From Burkholderiales bacterium (GTDB taxonomy: Bacteria; Pseudomonadota; Gammaproteobacteria; Burkholderiales; Burkholderiaceae_D): a DNA stretch of 38,760 nt. The stretch covers positions 1 through 38,760 of the forward strand of contig JACOUL010000011.1 of assembly GCA_016177875.1 (NCBI GenBank), in the 5' to 3' direction. Numbering within the stretch: the first letter of the stretch is position 1; each line of letters opens with the position of its first letter. This document shows, in pieces, positions 25,861 through 34,294 of the stretch. Under the pieces are notes generated by a model that did not search any database, had not been told where the DNA came from, and saw nothing but the letters and a program-made list of their open reading frames with translations. The position numbers were made by a program, and so were the translations under genes.

Positions 25861-26361
25861 CTATCGTTTCCATTTTTTCAAAGCATCGAACGGCGACGGC
25901 GCCTTATCTTTGGTCATCGGCACATCCGTGAGCGCCTGATCAGGACATTCATCGTGCCGCGGAGACAAAGGTATTGCCAATAAAGCTTCGTCTTCCAGCA
26001 GTTCTAAAGCGTTCAACTGCTTCGGCGCCACGATGACATCAACCTCGTCCTCCCCCAGCATTTCCTCTATCTGATCCGCACGAGCCTCATCATTTGCAAT
26101 GAGCAGCTCCGAAGTCGATTCGAGCTCAAATACGTAGGGCACCAAGCAACGTTGACAGCGCAAATGCACTCGGCCTGACACTGACAAACCTAGCCGAGGA
26201 TGACCAAGGGCATCTGTCTTGCCAACCAATGACCAGCTAATCGCGCCATTCGTGGACGCAAGATCCTTAGCCAGTCTTTCCAATTCGACGATAGGGACTT
26301 CTCCCCCGCGCGTCTGCTCAAGCCGGCAAAATTCAAACGGATCAATTACCAGGGAATTCAT
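25861..26361 (-). CDS. yceD: YceD (DUF177) protein
   Basis: A 166-residue protein of the DUF177 family, found upstream of rpmF in most bacteria and linked in the literature to 23S rRNA maturation. It has the family's core [18 protein letters not shown] with the C-x-x-C pair, the acidic stretch [17 protein letters not shown], and [20 protein letters not shown] followed by H-D-E-C. A fourth cysteine in HDECP completes a possible metal site. It is the first gene of the operon, 22 bases from the predicted transcript start. Confidence 0.93.
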   Translation of the reverse strand: MNSLVIDPFEFCRLEQTRGGEVPIVELERLAKDLASTNGAISWSLVGKTDALGHPRLGLSVSGRVHLRCQRCLVPYVFELESTSELLIANDEARADQIEEMLGEDEVDVIVAPKQLNALELLEDEALLAIPLSPRHDECPDQALTDVPMTKDKAPSPFDALKKWKR

Positions 26362-26389
26362 AAAATCCGCCTAGCCCGGAAAACCTGCG

Positions 26390-26419
26390 ATAATAACAGG
26401 CTTTTCCCTTATTCGTCAA
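26390..26419 (-). promoter_or_regulatory. Sigma-70 promoter of the yceD-rpmF-fab operon
   Basis: Minus strand TTGACG (26419-26414), 18 bases, TATTAT (26395-26390). Both hexamers are one or two changes from consensus. The predicted start site is at about 26383, ~22 bases before the yceD ATG. It points away from maf. Confidence 0.75.
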
Positions 26420-26454
26420 AGTGTTAGCGCGGTTTTGTAATCAGAATATAGAAA

Positions 26455-27072
26455 ATGACTACTCATCGGCCCGACTCTCTTCCGTCATTGATTTTGGGGT
26501 CCAGCTCACCTTACCGAAAAGAGTTGCTGAGCCGTCTACGTCTTCCCTTTGAAGTCGCAAAGCCCGAAATTGATGAGTCTCCCAAGGTTGGAGAAGCCCC
26601 AAAAGCGACTGCGCTGCGCTTAGCCCAGGAAAAAGCAGCCATCATTGCTCGAAAGAAACCAAATTCCTTGGTGATCGGTTCAGATCAAGTCGCCACGTTG
26701 GATGATCACCAAATCGGCAAACCCGGCTCGCACGAAAATGCCTTGCGCCAGCTGCAAATGATGCGGGGACGCCAAGTAATTTTTCATACCGCCTTGTGCC
26801 TATGGGATGGCCGCGAAAAGGATCTGAACAAAGCCGTGCAACTGGATTGCATCCCCACATTTGTTACCTTCCGCAATTTGTCCGATGCTGAATTGGATGC
26901 TTATCTACGCCTTGAGCAGCCCTATGATTGCGCAGGGAGCGCCAAGAACGAAGGTTTAGGTATTGCACTCATCGAGAAAATTGAGAGCAGCGACCCTACA
27001 GCATTAACCGGCCTGCCTCTCATCACATTAAGCACCATGCTGCGCAAAGCCGGTGTCCCCTTCTTTACTTGA
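26455..27072 (+). CDS. maf: Maf-family nucleotide pyrophosphatase (YceF type)
   Basis: Maf proteins hydrolyse non-canonical nucleotides; the YceF branch prefers 7-methyl-GTP. The 205-residue product has the N-terminal LILGSSSPYRKELLSRL, the motif VIGSDQVATLDD with the catalytic Asp, IGKPGSHENALRQLQMMRGR, and YDCAGSAKNEGLGIALIEKI. The last motif (C-A-G-S-x-x-x-E-G-L-G) fits YceF rather than the dTTP/UTP type. It is divergent from yceD and four bases from the next gene. In E. coli yceF is likewise beside yceD. Confidence 0.93.
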   Translation: MTTHRPDSLPSLILGSSSPYRKELLSRLRLPFEVAKPEIDESPKVGEAPKATALRLAQEKAAIIARKKPNSLVIGSDQVATLDDHQIGKPGSHENALRQLQMMRGRQVIFHTALCLWDGREKDLNKAVQLDCIPTFVTFRNLSDAELDAYLRLEQPYDCAGSAKNEGLGIALIEKIESSDPTALTGLPLITLSTMLRKAGVPFFT

Positions 27073-27076
27073 TGAC

Positions 27077-27829
27077 ATGATTGGCACGCTTTATCTCATT
27101 CCCAATACGCTCGGCACGCCAAACGAGACGGAAACAGATCCACTCGGCGGCGTCATCCCCAGCGATGTGCAAACACTGACCGCACGACTCGATTATTTCA
27201 TCGCAGAAAATGCGAAGACGACGCGCGCATTCCTGAAGCAAGTAGCAGTCAAACATCCGCTGGCGACGCCACTGCAAGAAATCCGCATCGCGGAATTGAA
27301 CGTCAACACTGAAACGGCCGCGCTCCCCGCCTTGTTGGCGCCGCTCTTGGCAGGTCAGGATGGCGGATTGATTTCGGAAGCCGGCGTACCAGCCGTGGCG
27401 GATCCCGGCGCGAATCTTGTGCGCCTCGCTCATGCCAATGGCATTCGGGTCAAACCCTTGATAGGTCCCTCTTCTCTCTTGCTTGCCGTGATGGCCAGCG
27501 GCTTGAATGGGCAAAGTTTTGCATTCAATGGTTATTTGCCGACGGATGCCGCGCAACGCGCTAAACGCATCAAGGTATTGGAAGAACGGTCGCGTAAAGA
27601 AAATCAGACGCAATTGTTCATTGAAACGCCGTATCGAAATACTGCGATGCTGGAGGCGCTTGTTGCAAACTGCCATCCTGCGACCCTGATTTGTGCCGCA
27701 ACGAATCTTACGTTAGCAAGCGAATCGGTTAAAACCCAAAGCACGGCGCAATGGAAAAAAGAAATGGCATCAGGAAAAACGCCGGATCTGCATAAACAGC
27801 CGACGGTTTTCCTATTGCTGGCGCAATAG
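27077..27829 (+). CDS. RsmI-like SAM-dependent methyltransferase (tetrapyrrole-methylase fold)
   Basis: Encodes 250 residues from the ATG at 27077 (MIGTLYLIPNTLG), four bases after the maf stop; a GTG at 27053 would overlap maf. It has the tetrapyrrole-methylase/RsmI fold: LYLIPNTLG, LISEAGVPAVADPGANLVRL (the G-x-P-x-x-x-D-P-G loop that binds AdoMet), IGPSSLLLAVMASGLNGQSF and FIETPYRN. It is shorter and more divergent than true RsmI (16S rRNA C1402 2'-O-methyltransferase). This branch is common next to maf in betaproteobacteria; substrate unknown. It converges with sppA at three bases, with no visible terminator. Confidence 0.85.
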   Translation: MIGTLYLIPNTLGTPNETETDPLGGVIPSDVQTLTARLDYFIAENAKTTRAFLKQVAVKHPLATPLQEIRIAELNVNTETAALPALLAPLLAGQDGGLISEAGVPAVADPGANLVRLAHANGIRVKPLIGPSSLLLAVMASGLNGQSFAFNGYLPTDAAQRAKRIKVLEERSRKENQTQLFIETPYRNTAMLEALVANCHPATLICAATNLTLASESVKTQSTAQWKKEMASGKTPDLHKQPTVFLLLAQ

Positions 27830-27832
27830 CGC

Positions 27833-28891
27833 TCAGCGCAAACGCGGCTTGAAACTATTCGAAATCGATTGAGCCGCCCCTGCGCCGGCAGCGGAGCCGA
27901 ATCGCTTCAACAATTTTTCCGACAAGCCTTCATGCTGCGTGTAGTCGACGATTTCTTCGACTTTCAATTCATCGCGGGCGACGCTGTCTACGGTGCCGAA
28001 GCCGTCCGCCAAGCCTAACTCAACAGCCTTGCTGCCGCTCCAAAATAGGCCTGAAAACATTTCCGGCGTTTCCTTCAAGCGCTTACCACGGCCTTTGCGC
28101 ACGACATCAATAAACTGCTGGTGAACTTCATTGAGCATCGTTTGCGCAAAGGAGCGTTGCTGGTCGTTTTGCGGACTAAATGGATCTAAGAAGCCCTTAT
28201 TTTCGCCCGCAGTCATTAAGCGGCGCTCAATCCCCAGCTTGTCCATCAAGCCGGTAAAGCCGAAGCCGTCCATCAGCACACCGATCGATCCGACAATGCT
28301 GGCCTTGTTAACGAAAATTTTGTTGGCGGCTGCTGCGATGTAATAACCGCCCGACGCGCAAACCTCTTCTACCACCACATACACAGGTTTTTGCGGATAC
28401 GCTTTTCGAAGACGCATGATTTCATCGTTGATCATGCCCGCTTGCACCGGACTACCGCCCGGACTATTGATACGCAAGATAATGCCGACAGAGCCGGTAT
28501 CGGAAAACGCCTGATTCAAGGCGGGGATGACATTTTCCGCGGCGCCGGTACCACTTCCATGCTCGATCGTCCCGTCAATTTCAATGAGGGCTGTATGCGT
28601 ACCTAGCGTCTCAATTTCACTGGCATCCGGACCGAAAGCCATCCACAAAACGAAACCAAACAAAGTAATAAAAGCCAGTTTGAAGAATATGCCCCAGCGT
28701 CTGCGCGCACGTTGCTCGCGCAAGGTCTCGAACGCCAATTTTTCCAGAATGTCGCGCTCCCAATGCTCTTTCTTCGTCGCTGTATGCGCTTGGGGCGGCG
28801 CTGCGGTTGTCGGCTGCGCGGGTTCTGCGGCAGGCGCCGGTTGCGGCGATTCTGGAACTGGCGGCGGTGCGGATTCGAATTCATTACTCAT
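27833..28891 (-). CDS. sppA: Signal peptide peptidase SppA (S49 serine peptidase)
   Basis: An inner-membrane peptidase degrading leftover signal peptides. The 352-residue product is the short single-domain type: a Pro/Ala-rich cytoplasmic N-terminus (~1-60, PPPVPESPQPAPAAEPAQP), one membrane helix at ~66-87 (WGIFFKLAFITLFGFVLWMA) and a ClpP-like domain. The latter has LRINSPGGSPVQAGMINDEI, the nucleophile serine in EEVCASGGYYIAAAANKIFV, SIVGSIGVLMDGFGF and the C-terminal FSGLFWSGSKAVELGLADGF. It is last in the rluC-HAD-Rieske-sppA operon, 38 bases after the Rieske gene. Confidence 0.93.
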   Translation of the reverse strand: MSNEFESAPPPVPESPQPAPAAEPAQPTTAAPPQAHTATKKEHWERDILEKLAFETLREQRARRRWGIFFKLAFITLFGFVLWMAFGPDASEIETLGTHTALIEIDGTIEHGSGTGAAENVIPALNQAFSDTGSVGIILRINSPGGSPVQAGMINDEIMRLRKAYPQKPVYVVVEEVCASGGYYIAAAANKIFVNKASIVGSIGVLMDGFGFTGLMDKLGIERRLMTAGENKGFLDPFSPQNDQQRSFAQTMLNEVHQQFIDVVRKGRGKRLKETPEMFSGLFWSGSKAVELGLADGFGTVDSVARDELKVEEIVDYTQHEGLSEKLLKRFGSAAGAGAAQSISNSFKPRLR

Positions 28892-28929
28892 TGGTCCATC
28901 CCCTTATACAACTTCTCAACTTCCACAAC

Positions 28930-29301
28930 TTATGCTCTTGCCGGCGTGATGTAATCGTCAGGCTGCCAATATATTTGTCCTTGCTGCTCGATGATCGTAA
29001 TCGGGCGCAAACGGCCGCCGCGGCAAGGTCCGCCGGCGCAACGGCCGCTTTCGGGCAAATAGATCGCACCATGCGTGGAACACATCAAGTACAAGCCGCT
29101 CATATCGAAAAAATCTCCCTCATTCCAATCGAGTTCGATCGGTACATGGGCACAACGATTCAAGTAGCCGCGCACCACGCCGTCATAACGAACGACAAAC
29201 CCGGTCGTATCTTCACCACCCGCGGTAACGCGAAAGCGCTTGCCTTTGCCGCCTTCCAGCAACTCATCCGAAGCGCAAATGGTAATGATCGTGTCGCTCA
29301 T
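28930..29301 (-). CDS. Rieske [2Fe-2S] ferredoxin-like protein
   Basis: A 123-residue cytoplasmic protein with the Rieske cluster ligands C-A-H (NRCAHVPIELDW) and C-S-T-H (LYLMCSTHGAIYLPESG), 15-20 residues apart. It lacks a signal peptide and an oxygenase domain, so it resembles stand-alone Rieske ferredoxins rather than the bc1 subunit. Its ATG overlaps the HAD gene stop by one base (TAATG). Partner enzyme unknown; the same order with sppA occurs in other betaproteobacteria. Confidence 0.9.
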   Translation of the reverse strand: MSDTIITICASDELLEGGKGKRFRVTAGGEDTTGFVVRYDGVVRGYLNRCAHVPIELDWNEGDFFDMSGLYLMCSTHGAIYLPESGRCAGGPCRGGRLRPITIIEQQGQIYWQPDDYITPARA

Positions 29302-29960
29302 TACGCGCGCTCATTCAACCATGCATGCAATGACGAAACCGAGGGCGCGGAAAACACCGGGTTCAAAGCATTCAATTCGTGTACCGGGTGCGCGCCGTAA
29401 TGCACAGCGACGCCGGCAGCACCGGCATTGATTGCCATTTGCAAGTCATGCGTGGTGTCGCCGATCATCACTGTACGCGCCATGTCCTGCCCCAATTCGC
29501 GAGTCAGCTCTTGCAACATCGCCGGATGTGGCTTGGAAAAAGTTTCATCCGCGCAGCGTGTCGCATCAAAAAAAGAAAACAAGTCGGCGACGTTCATGGC
29601 GCGATTCAATCCGACGCGCGATTTGCCGGTCGCGACTGCAAGCAAATATCCTTGCTGCGACAAATCGCTCAACATTTCGCGCACGCCGTCGAACAAGTCG
29701 AGTTCATGATCTTTGGTGAGATAGTGAAAGCGATATCGCTCAACCATCTTGGCATAGTACTTTTCATCGAGGTCCGGCACGGCCTTTTGCATGGCTTGCG
29801 GCAAGCTCAATCCAATGACGTGCGATGCGGCTTCGCGATTCGGGACCGGCAGCCCCAGGTCCTTGGCAGCCGCTTGAATGCATTTGACAATCGTGCTGGT
29901 GCTATCCATCAAGGTGCCATCCCAGTCGAACACGATGAGGTCGAATTGTTTCCTTGCCAT
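29301..29960 (-). CDS. HAD-family phosphatase (phosphoglycolate-phosphatase-like)
   Basis: A 219-residue HAD-IA hydrolase: motif I FDWDGTLMDS (the two Asp nucleophile/acid), a helical cap (~20-85), motif II ATGKSRVG, the motif III lysine in FSKPHPAML and motif IV VMIGDTTHDLQMA. The substrate cannot be set from sequence; phosphoglycolate or another small sugar phosphate is likely. In E. coli no equivalent follows rluC, but in betaproteobacteria this neighbour is common. It starts 14 bases after rluC. Confidence 0.9.
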   Translation of the reverse strand: MARKQFDLIVFDWDGTLMDSTSTIVKCIQAAAKDLGLPVPNREAASHVIGLSLPQAMQKAVPDLDEKYYAKMVERYRFHYLTKDHELDLFDGVREMLSDLSQQGYLLAVATGKSRVGLNRAMNVADLFSFFDATRCADETFSKPHPAMLQELTRELGQDMARTVMIGDTTHDLQMAINAGAAGVAVHYGAHPVHELNALNPVFSAPSVSSLHAWLNERA

Positions 29961-29974
29961 GTGAGACTAATTAC

Positions 29975-30982
29975 CTATTCTTCAGCCGTTGCGAGGCTCT
30001 TTAAAAAATCTGCGCATTCCTTAGGAAGCGGCGCCGTTAATTGAACGGTTTCGTTCGTATGGGGATGCATAAAGCTGATTTGGTGCGCATGCAAGAACAT
30101 ACGTTTAAATGCAATTCGTTTGCCCTCTGCTTTTTGCATAGCACGGTTCAATGCAAAATCGCCATACTTCTCATCACCGACGATAGGAAATCCGCTCGAT
30201 GCCGAGTGCACACGAATTTGGTGCGTCCGGCCGGTTTTCAACTCCGCCTCCAGCAATGTAAAGCCGGCATATTTTCGCAGCAAATTGAAGACCGTGTGTG
30301 AAGGCAAACCATCCGCTTGAACGCGCACGCGGCGTTCGCCATCGGGTAGGTTGTACTTGAACAATGGCAGCTTGACATGCTGTCTTCGATTTTGCCAATC
30401 ACCGGTAACTAAAAGCAAATACCGTTTATCAAGCTGTCCTTCACGAATTTGCTCGTGTAAATGCGTCAATGCAGAGCGCTTCTTGGCAAGCAGCAATACT
30501 CCGGAAGTATCCCGATCCAGACGATGCACCAGCTCAAGAAATTTCGCTTGCGGGCGAGCCGCCCTTAATTGCTCGATCACGCCATAGCTCACACCGGAAC
30601 CGCCGTGCACAGCAATCCCCGCCGGCTTATCAATTGCCAAGATATAGTCGTCTTCCAGCAAAATGGCGAATTCAGCACCCGGCACGACAAGCTTGGTCTT
30701 TTCGGCCATGCGGATGGGAGGAATGCGGATGACATCGCCATCTTCCAGCCGATAGGTTTGATCTATTCGCCCTTTGTTGACTCGCACTTCGCCGGATCTT
30801 AGCACCCGATAAATATGGCTTTTGGGCACCCCTTTGCAAACGCGAAGCAAAAAGTTGTCGATGCGCTGCCCGGCTTCCTCCGCGGAAATCGTCACAAGTT
30901 GAACCTTGGGAGAAATCGGCTGCGAATCCGAAACCGGGGGATTTTCACCTTTTTTCCCGGAAACTCTCGCTAAGTCCTTCAT
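29975..30982 (-). CDS. rluC: 23S rRNA pseudouridine synthase C
   Basis: RluC makes pseudouridines at 955, 2504 and 2580 of 23S rRNA (E. coli numbering). The 335-residue protein has an N-terminal S4 RNA-binding domain (GQRIDNFLLRVCKGVPKSHI; SGEVRVNKGRID) and the catalytic motif LVHRLDRDTSGVLLLAK with the active Asp. A later LKTGRTHQIRVH is also diagnostic. It is divergent from rne, the arrangement also seen in E. coli. A TA-rich stretch (TAATTATATATT) just upstream of the ATG may contain its -10. Confidence 0.95.
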   Translation of the reverse strand: MKDLARVSGKKGENPPVSDSQPISPKVQLVTISAEEAGQRIDNFLLRVCKGVPKSHIYRVLRSGEVRVNKGRIDQTYRLEDGDVIRIPPIRMAEKTKLVVPGAEFAILLEDDYILAIDKPAGIAVHGGSGVSYGVIEQLRAARPQAKFLELVHRLDRDTSGVLLLAKKRSALTHLHEQIREGQLDKRYLLLVTGDWQNRRQHVKLPLFKYNLPDGERRVRVQADGLPSHTVFNLLRKYAGFTLLEAELKTGRTHQIRVHSASSGFPIVGDEKYGDFALNRAMQKAEGKRIAFKRMFLHAHQISFMHPHTNETVQLTAPLPKECADFLKSLATAEE

Positions 30983-31485
30983 TTTGAATATATAATTAAA
31001 CGCCGTCGTTATTAATTCGCGGCAGGTGTGAGAATAAAAAAGACCATTCTACACAGGGGCATGTCCGCCGGCTCCGCTAGTTTGCAAATTCGGCGGCGAA
31101 TTGTGTATGCATCGTTGATGCGCGAACCAGGGTTGCACCGCAGTTGTAATCGGGCGCCGCGCAAAAATGCTGGACTTGATTGTCTGGATTACTAAAGAAT
31201 AATGTTGACGAGTTTGCTTAATCACGGTGAACTCGTTGATTGATAGTGTTGATAGTTTTGCGGTTTTGCCGAGACCACATGATGGTCGGCGATTATGCAG
31301 CTTATAAGAGCGCTTCGCACGGCACCGCTCAACGCTATTTGCGCCCAGTTGCGGCAAAAGCAAGTGTATTTGCCAGCCGCACGCTTAGGCAATTCTTCCC
31401 CAGACGCTCCGTCCTCGCGTACATCCTATGTACTGCTGTCGCTTCATTGCGGCAATTAATGACCTTTGGGTCTGGAGCATAAAAA
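30983..31485 (+). promoter_or_regulatory. Long rne 5' leader and rluC-rne divergent promoter region
   Basis: About 500 bases without a credible gene. A candidate rne promoter is TTGATT (31176-31181) with ATAATG (31199-31204). Three inverted repeats follow: ACGAGTT/AACTCGT (31208-31214, 31230-31236), a nested hairpin GCGGC...GCCGC with inner GCAA/TTGC (31351-31380), and GTACAT-cct-ATGTAC (31419-31433). In E. coli the rne leader folds into hairpins that let RNase E control its own mRNA; this leader is built for the same job but shows no recognised sequence identity. Reading frames within it are short and unsupported. Confidence 0.55.
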
Positions 31486-34227
31486 ATGAAACGGATGTTA
31501 TTCAATGCTACGCAGCAGGAAGAATTGCGCGTGGCCATTGTCGACGGACAAAAACTGATCGACATTGATATCGAAACCACCGGACGCGAACAACGCAAGT
31601 CCAATATCTACAAGGGCGTCATCACCCGCATCGAACCTTCTCTCGAAGCTTGCTTTGTCAACTACGGGGAAGAACGCCATGGCTTTTTGCCATTTAAGGA
31701 AGTGGCGCGCAGCTATTTCCGTGAAGGCGTGGACGTCCGCAATGCATCCATTAAGGAAGCATTGCGTGAAGGCCAGGAAATCATGGTTCAAGTTGAGAAA
31801 GAAGAACGCGGCAACAAAGGGGCCGCCCTTACTTCTTTCATTTCCTTGGCGGGCCGCTATTTGGTGTTGATGCCCAACAATCCTCGCGGCGGCGGCGTAT
31901 CGCGCCGGGTTGAGGGTGAAGATCGCCAAGAGTTGCGCGAAACCATGGATAAACTCGACCTGCCGACCGGCATGTCGGTAATCGCGCGTACCGCTGGCAT
32001 CGGCCGAAATGTAGACGAGTTGCAATGGGACTTGAATTACCTGATGCAACTATGGAACGCCATTGACGGGGCCGGCAAATCGGCGCCCGGCGCCTTCCTG
32101 ATCTATCAGGAATCTTCCTTGGTAATTCGTGCCATTCGCGATTATTTCCAGCCTGACATCGGCGAAATCTTAATCGATACCGATGAAATTTACGACCAAG
32201 CGCATCAGTTTATGACGCATGTGATGCCGGACATGGTTCATCGCGTCAAACGCTACCGCGATGACGTACCGTTGTTCTCGCGTTTCCAGATCGAGCACCA
32301 GATCGAAACGGCATACTCGCGCACGGTGCCGCTACCCTCGGGCGGAGCCATCGTGATCGACCATACCGAAGCACTGGTGTCGGTGGACGTCAACTCGGCA
32401 CGCGCCACGCGCGGCGGCGATATCGAAACAACAGCGCTGAATACCAACTTGGAAGCAGCAGATGAAGTCGCGCGCCAATTGCGTCTGCGCGACCTAGGTG
32501 GCTTGATTGTCATCGACTTCATCGACATGGAGAATTCCAAGAACCAGCGTGAAGTCGAAAACCGTTTAAAGGATGCGCTACATTACGATCGTGCCCGTGT
32601 TCAGATGGGCAAGATTTCGCGCTTTGGCTTGATGGAGCTCTCGCGCCAGCGTTTGCGCCCCTCGCTCTCGGAAGGCAGCCACGTCACTTGCCCTCGCTGT
32701 AACGGCACCGGCCACATCCGCGACACTGAATCGTCGGCGCTGCAAGTCTTGCGCATCATTCAAGAAGAAGCAATGAAAGAAAACTCGGCCGCGATTCATG
32801 TTCAAGTGCCGGTCGACGTTGCTGCATTCCTGCTGAACGAAAAGCGCGGTGAGATTCTGAAGATCGAAACGCGTCATCGCGTAACAGTCATCCTGATTCC
32901 GAACAAGCATATCGAGACGCCGCATTACAAGCTCGAACGTATCAAGCATGACGATCCGCGTCTGGATGGCATGCAGGCCAGCTATGCCATGGCAGAGCAA
33001 GTCGATACCGACATTGGCTATAGCAAACGCCAGAAGGAAGAAATCAAACCGCGTCAGGAAGCGGTGGTTAAAGGCATCACACCGGATCAACCTGCCCCCA
33101 TTGTCGAACGCAAAACAGAAGCAGAAGCATCTGCCGCAACGCCGGCAGTGCTGGCACCTGAACCCGGTTTCTTCAGCAAAATCCTTGGTCTTTTCTTCAA
33201 GAAACCGGCCGAACAAATTGCGGTGCCTGTTGCTCCCGAAGCCAAGCCGCAACAATCCCGTGAACGGGGTGAGCGTGGGGAACGCGGTGGTCGCCGCCGC
33301 AGTCGTGGCGGGCGCGACCGTAACGGCCGTGAGCGCAATGAAGAACGCGAAAGCGCTCGTGCCGAGCAGAAGCAAGAGACGCAACCCAAGCAAGCCTTGA
33401 CAGAAGGCACTGCTGCACCTGCCCCGCGTCAGCCACGTCAGCAACGCGATGGCCAAGAGAACAAACGCGAACGCCAAGAACGCCAGCAACGCAATCGCGA
33501 AGAGCGCAAAGAAGTGCAAGCCGAAGCTAAAGCTGAGGAAACGGTATTGTCGCAAACCGTAGCACCGCTGAATGCAATTCAGCCGTCAGCCGAAGTTTCG
33601 ACAACGGATGAATCGCAGCTTGCCGCTGTCACGACAGAAAGCGGGGAACAAGTTGACGAGCAGCGCCGTCGCCGCCGTCGCCGCGGCGGACGAAATCGCA
33701 ATCGTCGTGAACGCGAAAACATGGGAGCCGCCGGCGCCGAGAATGAAAACGAGTCGGAGGAAATAGAAGTCGAATCGAAAACCGAAACCGAAATTTCCGA
33801 GGCGCCGGTTGCACTTGAACCAACGCCTATGGCCGCCACAATGCAAGCGGCTCCGGCAATGGCGGTTGAGCCCGTATCGAACATCGTGCCGCTTGCAACT
33901 CCTGTAGCTGCCGTAGCAGTTGAGCCCGCAGCTTCCGCTGCTCCGGCCGTCCCGATTGCTGCACCGATCGCAGTTCCGGTGCCGCCGTCACCGCCTATCG
34001 TGTTGAATCAGTCCGCCATCGTTCATCCTGCACCTATGCCGATCGATGAATTACGCGCCGTCTTGAGCAGCGCTGGATTGACCTTGGCAATGACTGATCC
34101 GGATAAGCTGAGGGCTGCGCAAGAAGCCGCATCGCGCATCGTTACGGCGCCCCGCGTGCCGCGTATGCGCAAGCCGCTTCCGCCAGTTTCGGCCGAACCA
34201 TTGATTCAAGTCGAAACACGGCGATAA
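31486..34227 (+). CDS. rne: Ribonuclease E
   Basis: RNase E is the main endonuclease for mRNA decay and tRNA/rRNA processing and the scaffold of the degradosome. The 913-residue protein has the S1 RNA-binding domain (~35-120), a DNase I-like domain with D301 (VSVDVNSARATRGG) and the DFIDM motif (~344-348), and the zinc link C402-P-R-C405 that joins subunits. After ~520 the C-terminal half is disordered: a hydrophobic stretch FFSKILGLFFKKP (~560-575) resembling the membrane-binding helix, two arginine-rich RNA-binding blocks (RGERGERGGRRRSRGG; RRRRRRGGRNRNRRERE) and an Ala/Pro-rich segment. The last ~50 residues end in PLIQVETRR. Start ATG 31486 (MKRMLFNATQ) is standard. Confidence 0.97.
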   Translation: MKRMLFNATQQEELRVAIVDGQKLIDIDIETTGREQRKSNIYKGVITRIEPSLEACFVNYGEERHGFLPFKEVARSYFREGVDVRNASIKEALREGQEIMVQVEKEERGNKGAALTSFISLAGRYLVLMPNNPRGGGVSRRVEGEDRQELRETMDKLDLPTGMSVIARTAGIGRNVDELQWDLNYLMQLWNAIDGAGKSAPGAFLIYQESSLVIRAIRDYFQPDIGEILIDTDEIYDQAHQFMTHVMPDMVHRVKRYRDDVPLFSRFQIEHQIETAYSRTVPLPSGGAIVIDHTEALVSVDVNSARATRGGDIETTALNTNLEAADEVARQLRLRDLGGLIVIDFIDMENSKNQREVENRLKDALHYDRARVQMGKISRFGLMELSRQRLRPSLSEGSHVTCPRCNGTGHIRDTESSALQVLRIIQEEAMKENSAAIHVQVPVDVAAFLLNEKRGEILKIETRHRVTVILIPNKHIETPHYKLERIKHDDPRLDGMQASYAMAEQVDTDIGYSKRQKEEIKPRQEAVVKGITPDQPAPIVERKTEAEASAATPAVLAPEPGFFSKILGLFFKKPAEQIAVPVAPEAKPQQSRERGERGERGGRRRSRGGRDRNGRERNEERESARAEQKQETQPKQALTEGTAAPAPRQPRQQRDGQENKRERQERQQRNREERKEVQAEAKAEETVLSQTVAPLNAIQPSAEVSTTDESQLAAVTTESGEQVDEQRRRRRRRGGRNRNRRERENMGAAGAENENESEEIEVESKTETEISEAPVALEPTPMAATMQAAPAMAVEPVSNIVPLATPVAAVAVEPAASAAPAVPIAAPIAVPVPPSPPIVLNQSAIVHPAPMPIDELRAVLSSAGLTLAMTDPDKLRAAQEAASRIVTAPRVPRMRKPLPPVSAEPLIQVETRR

Positions 34228-34238
34228 TAGCCAGCGCA

Positions 34239-34265
34239 AGAGGAGCTTCAGGCTCCTCTTTTTTT
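34239..34265 (+). terminator. Intrinsic terminator after rne
   Basis: AGAGGAGC (34239-34246) pairs with GCTCCTCT (34252-34259) around a five-base loop, followed by a run of T to 34265. It lies 12 bases after the rne stop and separates rne from chrA. Confidence 0.9.
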
Positions 34266-34294
34266 GCCTCTTCAAAACAAGAGAGACACCTTCC

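Noticed and set aside
32578..33555. Open frame of 325 codons opposite rne
   Set aside because: It arises from the biased codons of the RNase E C-terminal half; phenylalanine/leucine-rich low-complexity product.
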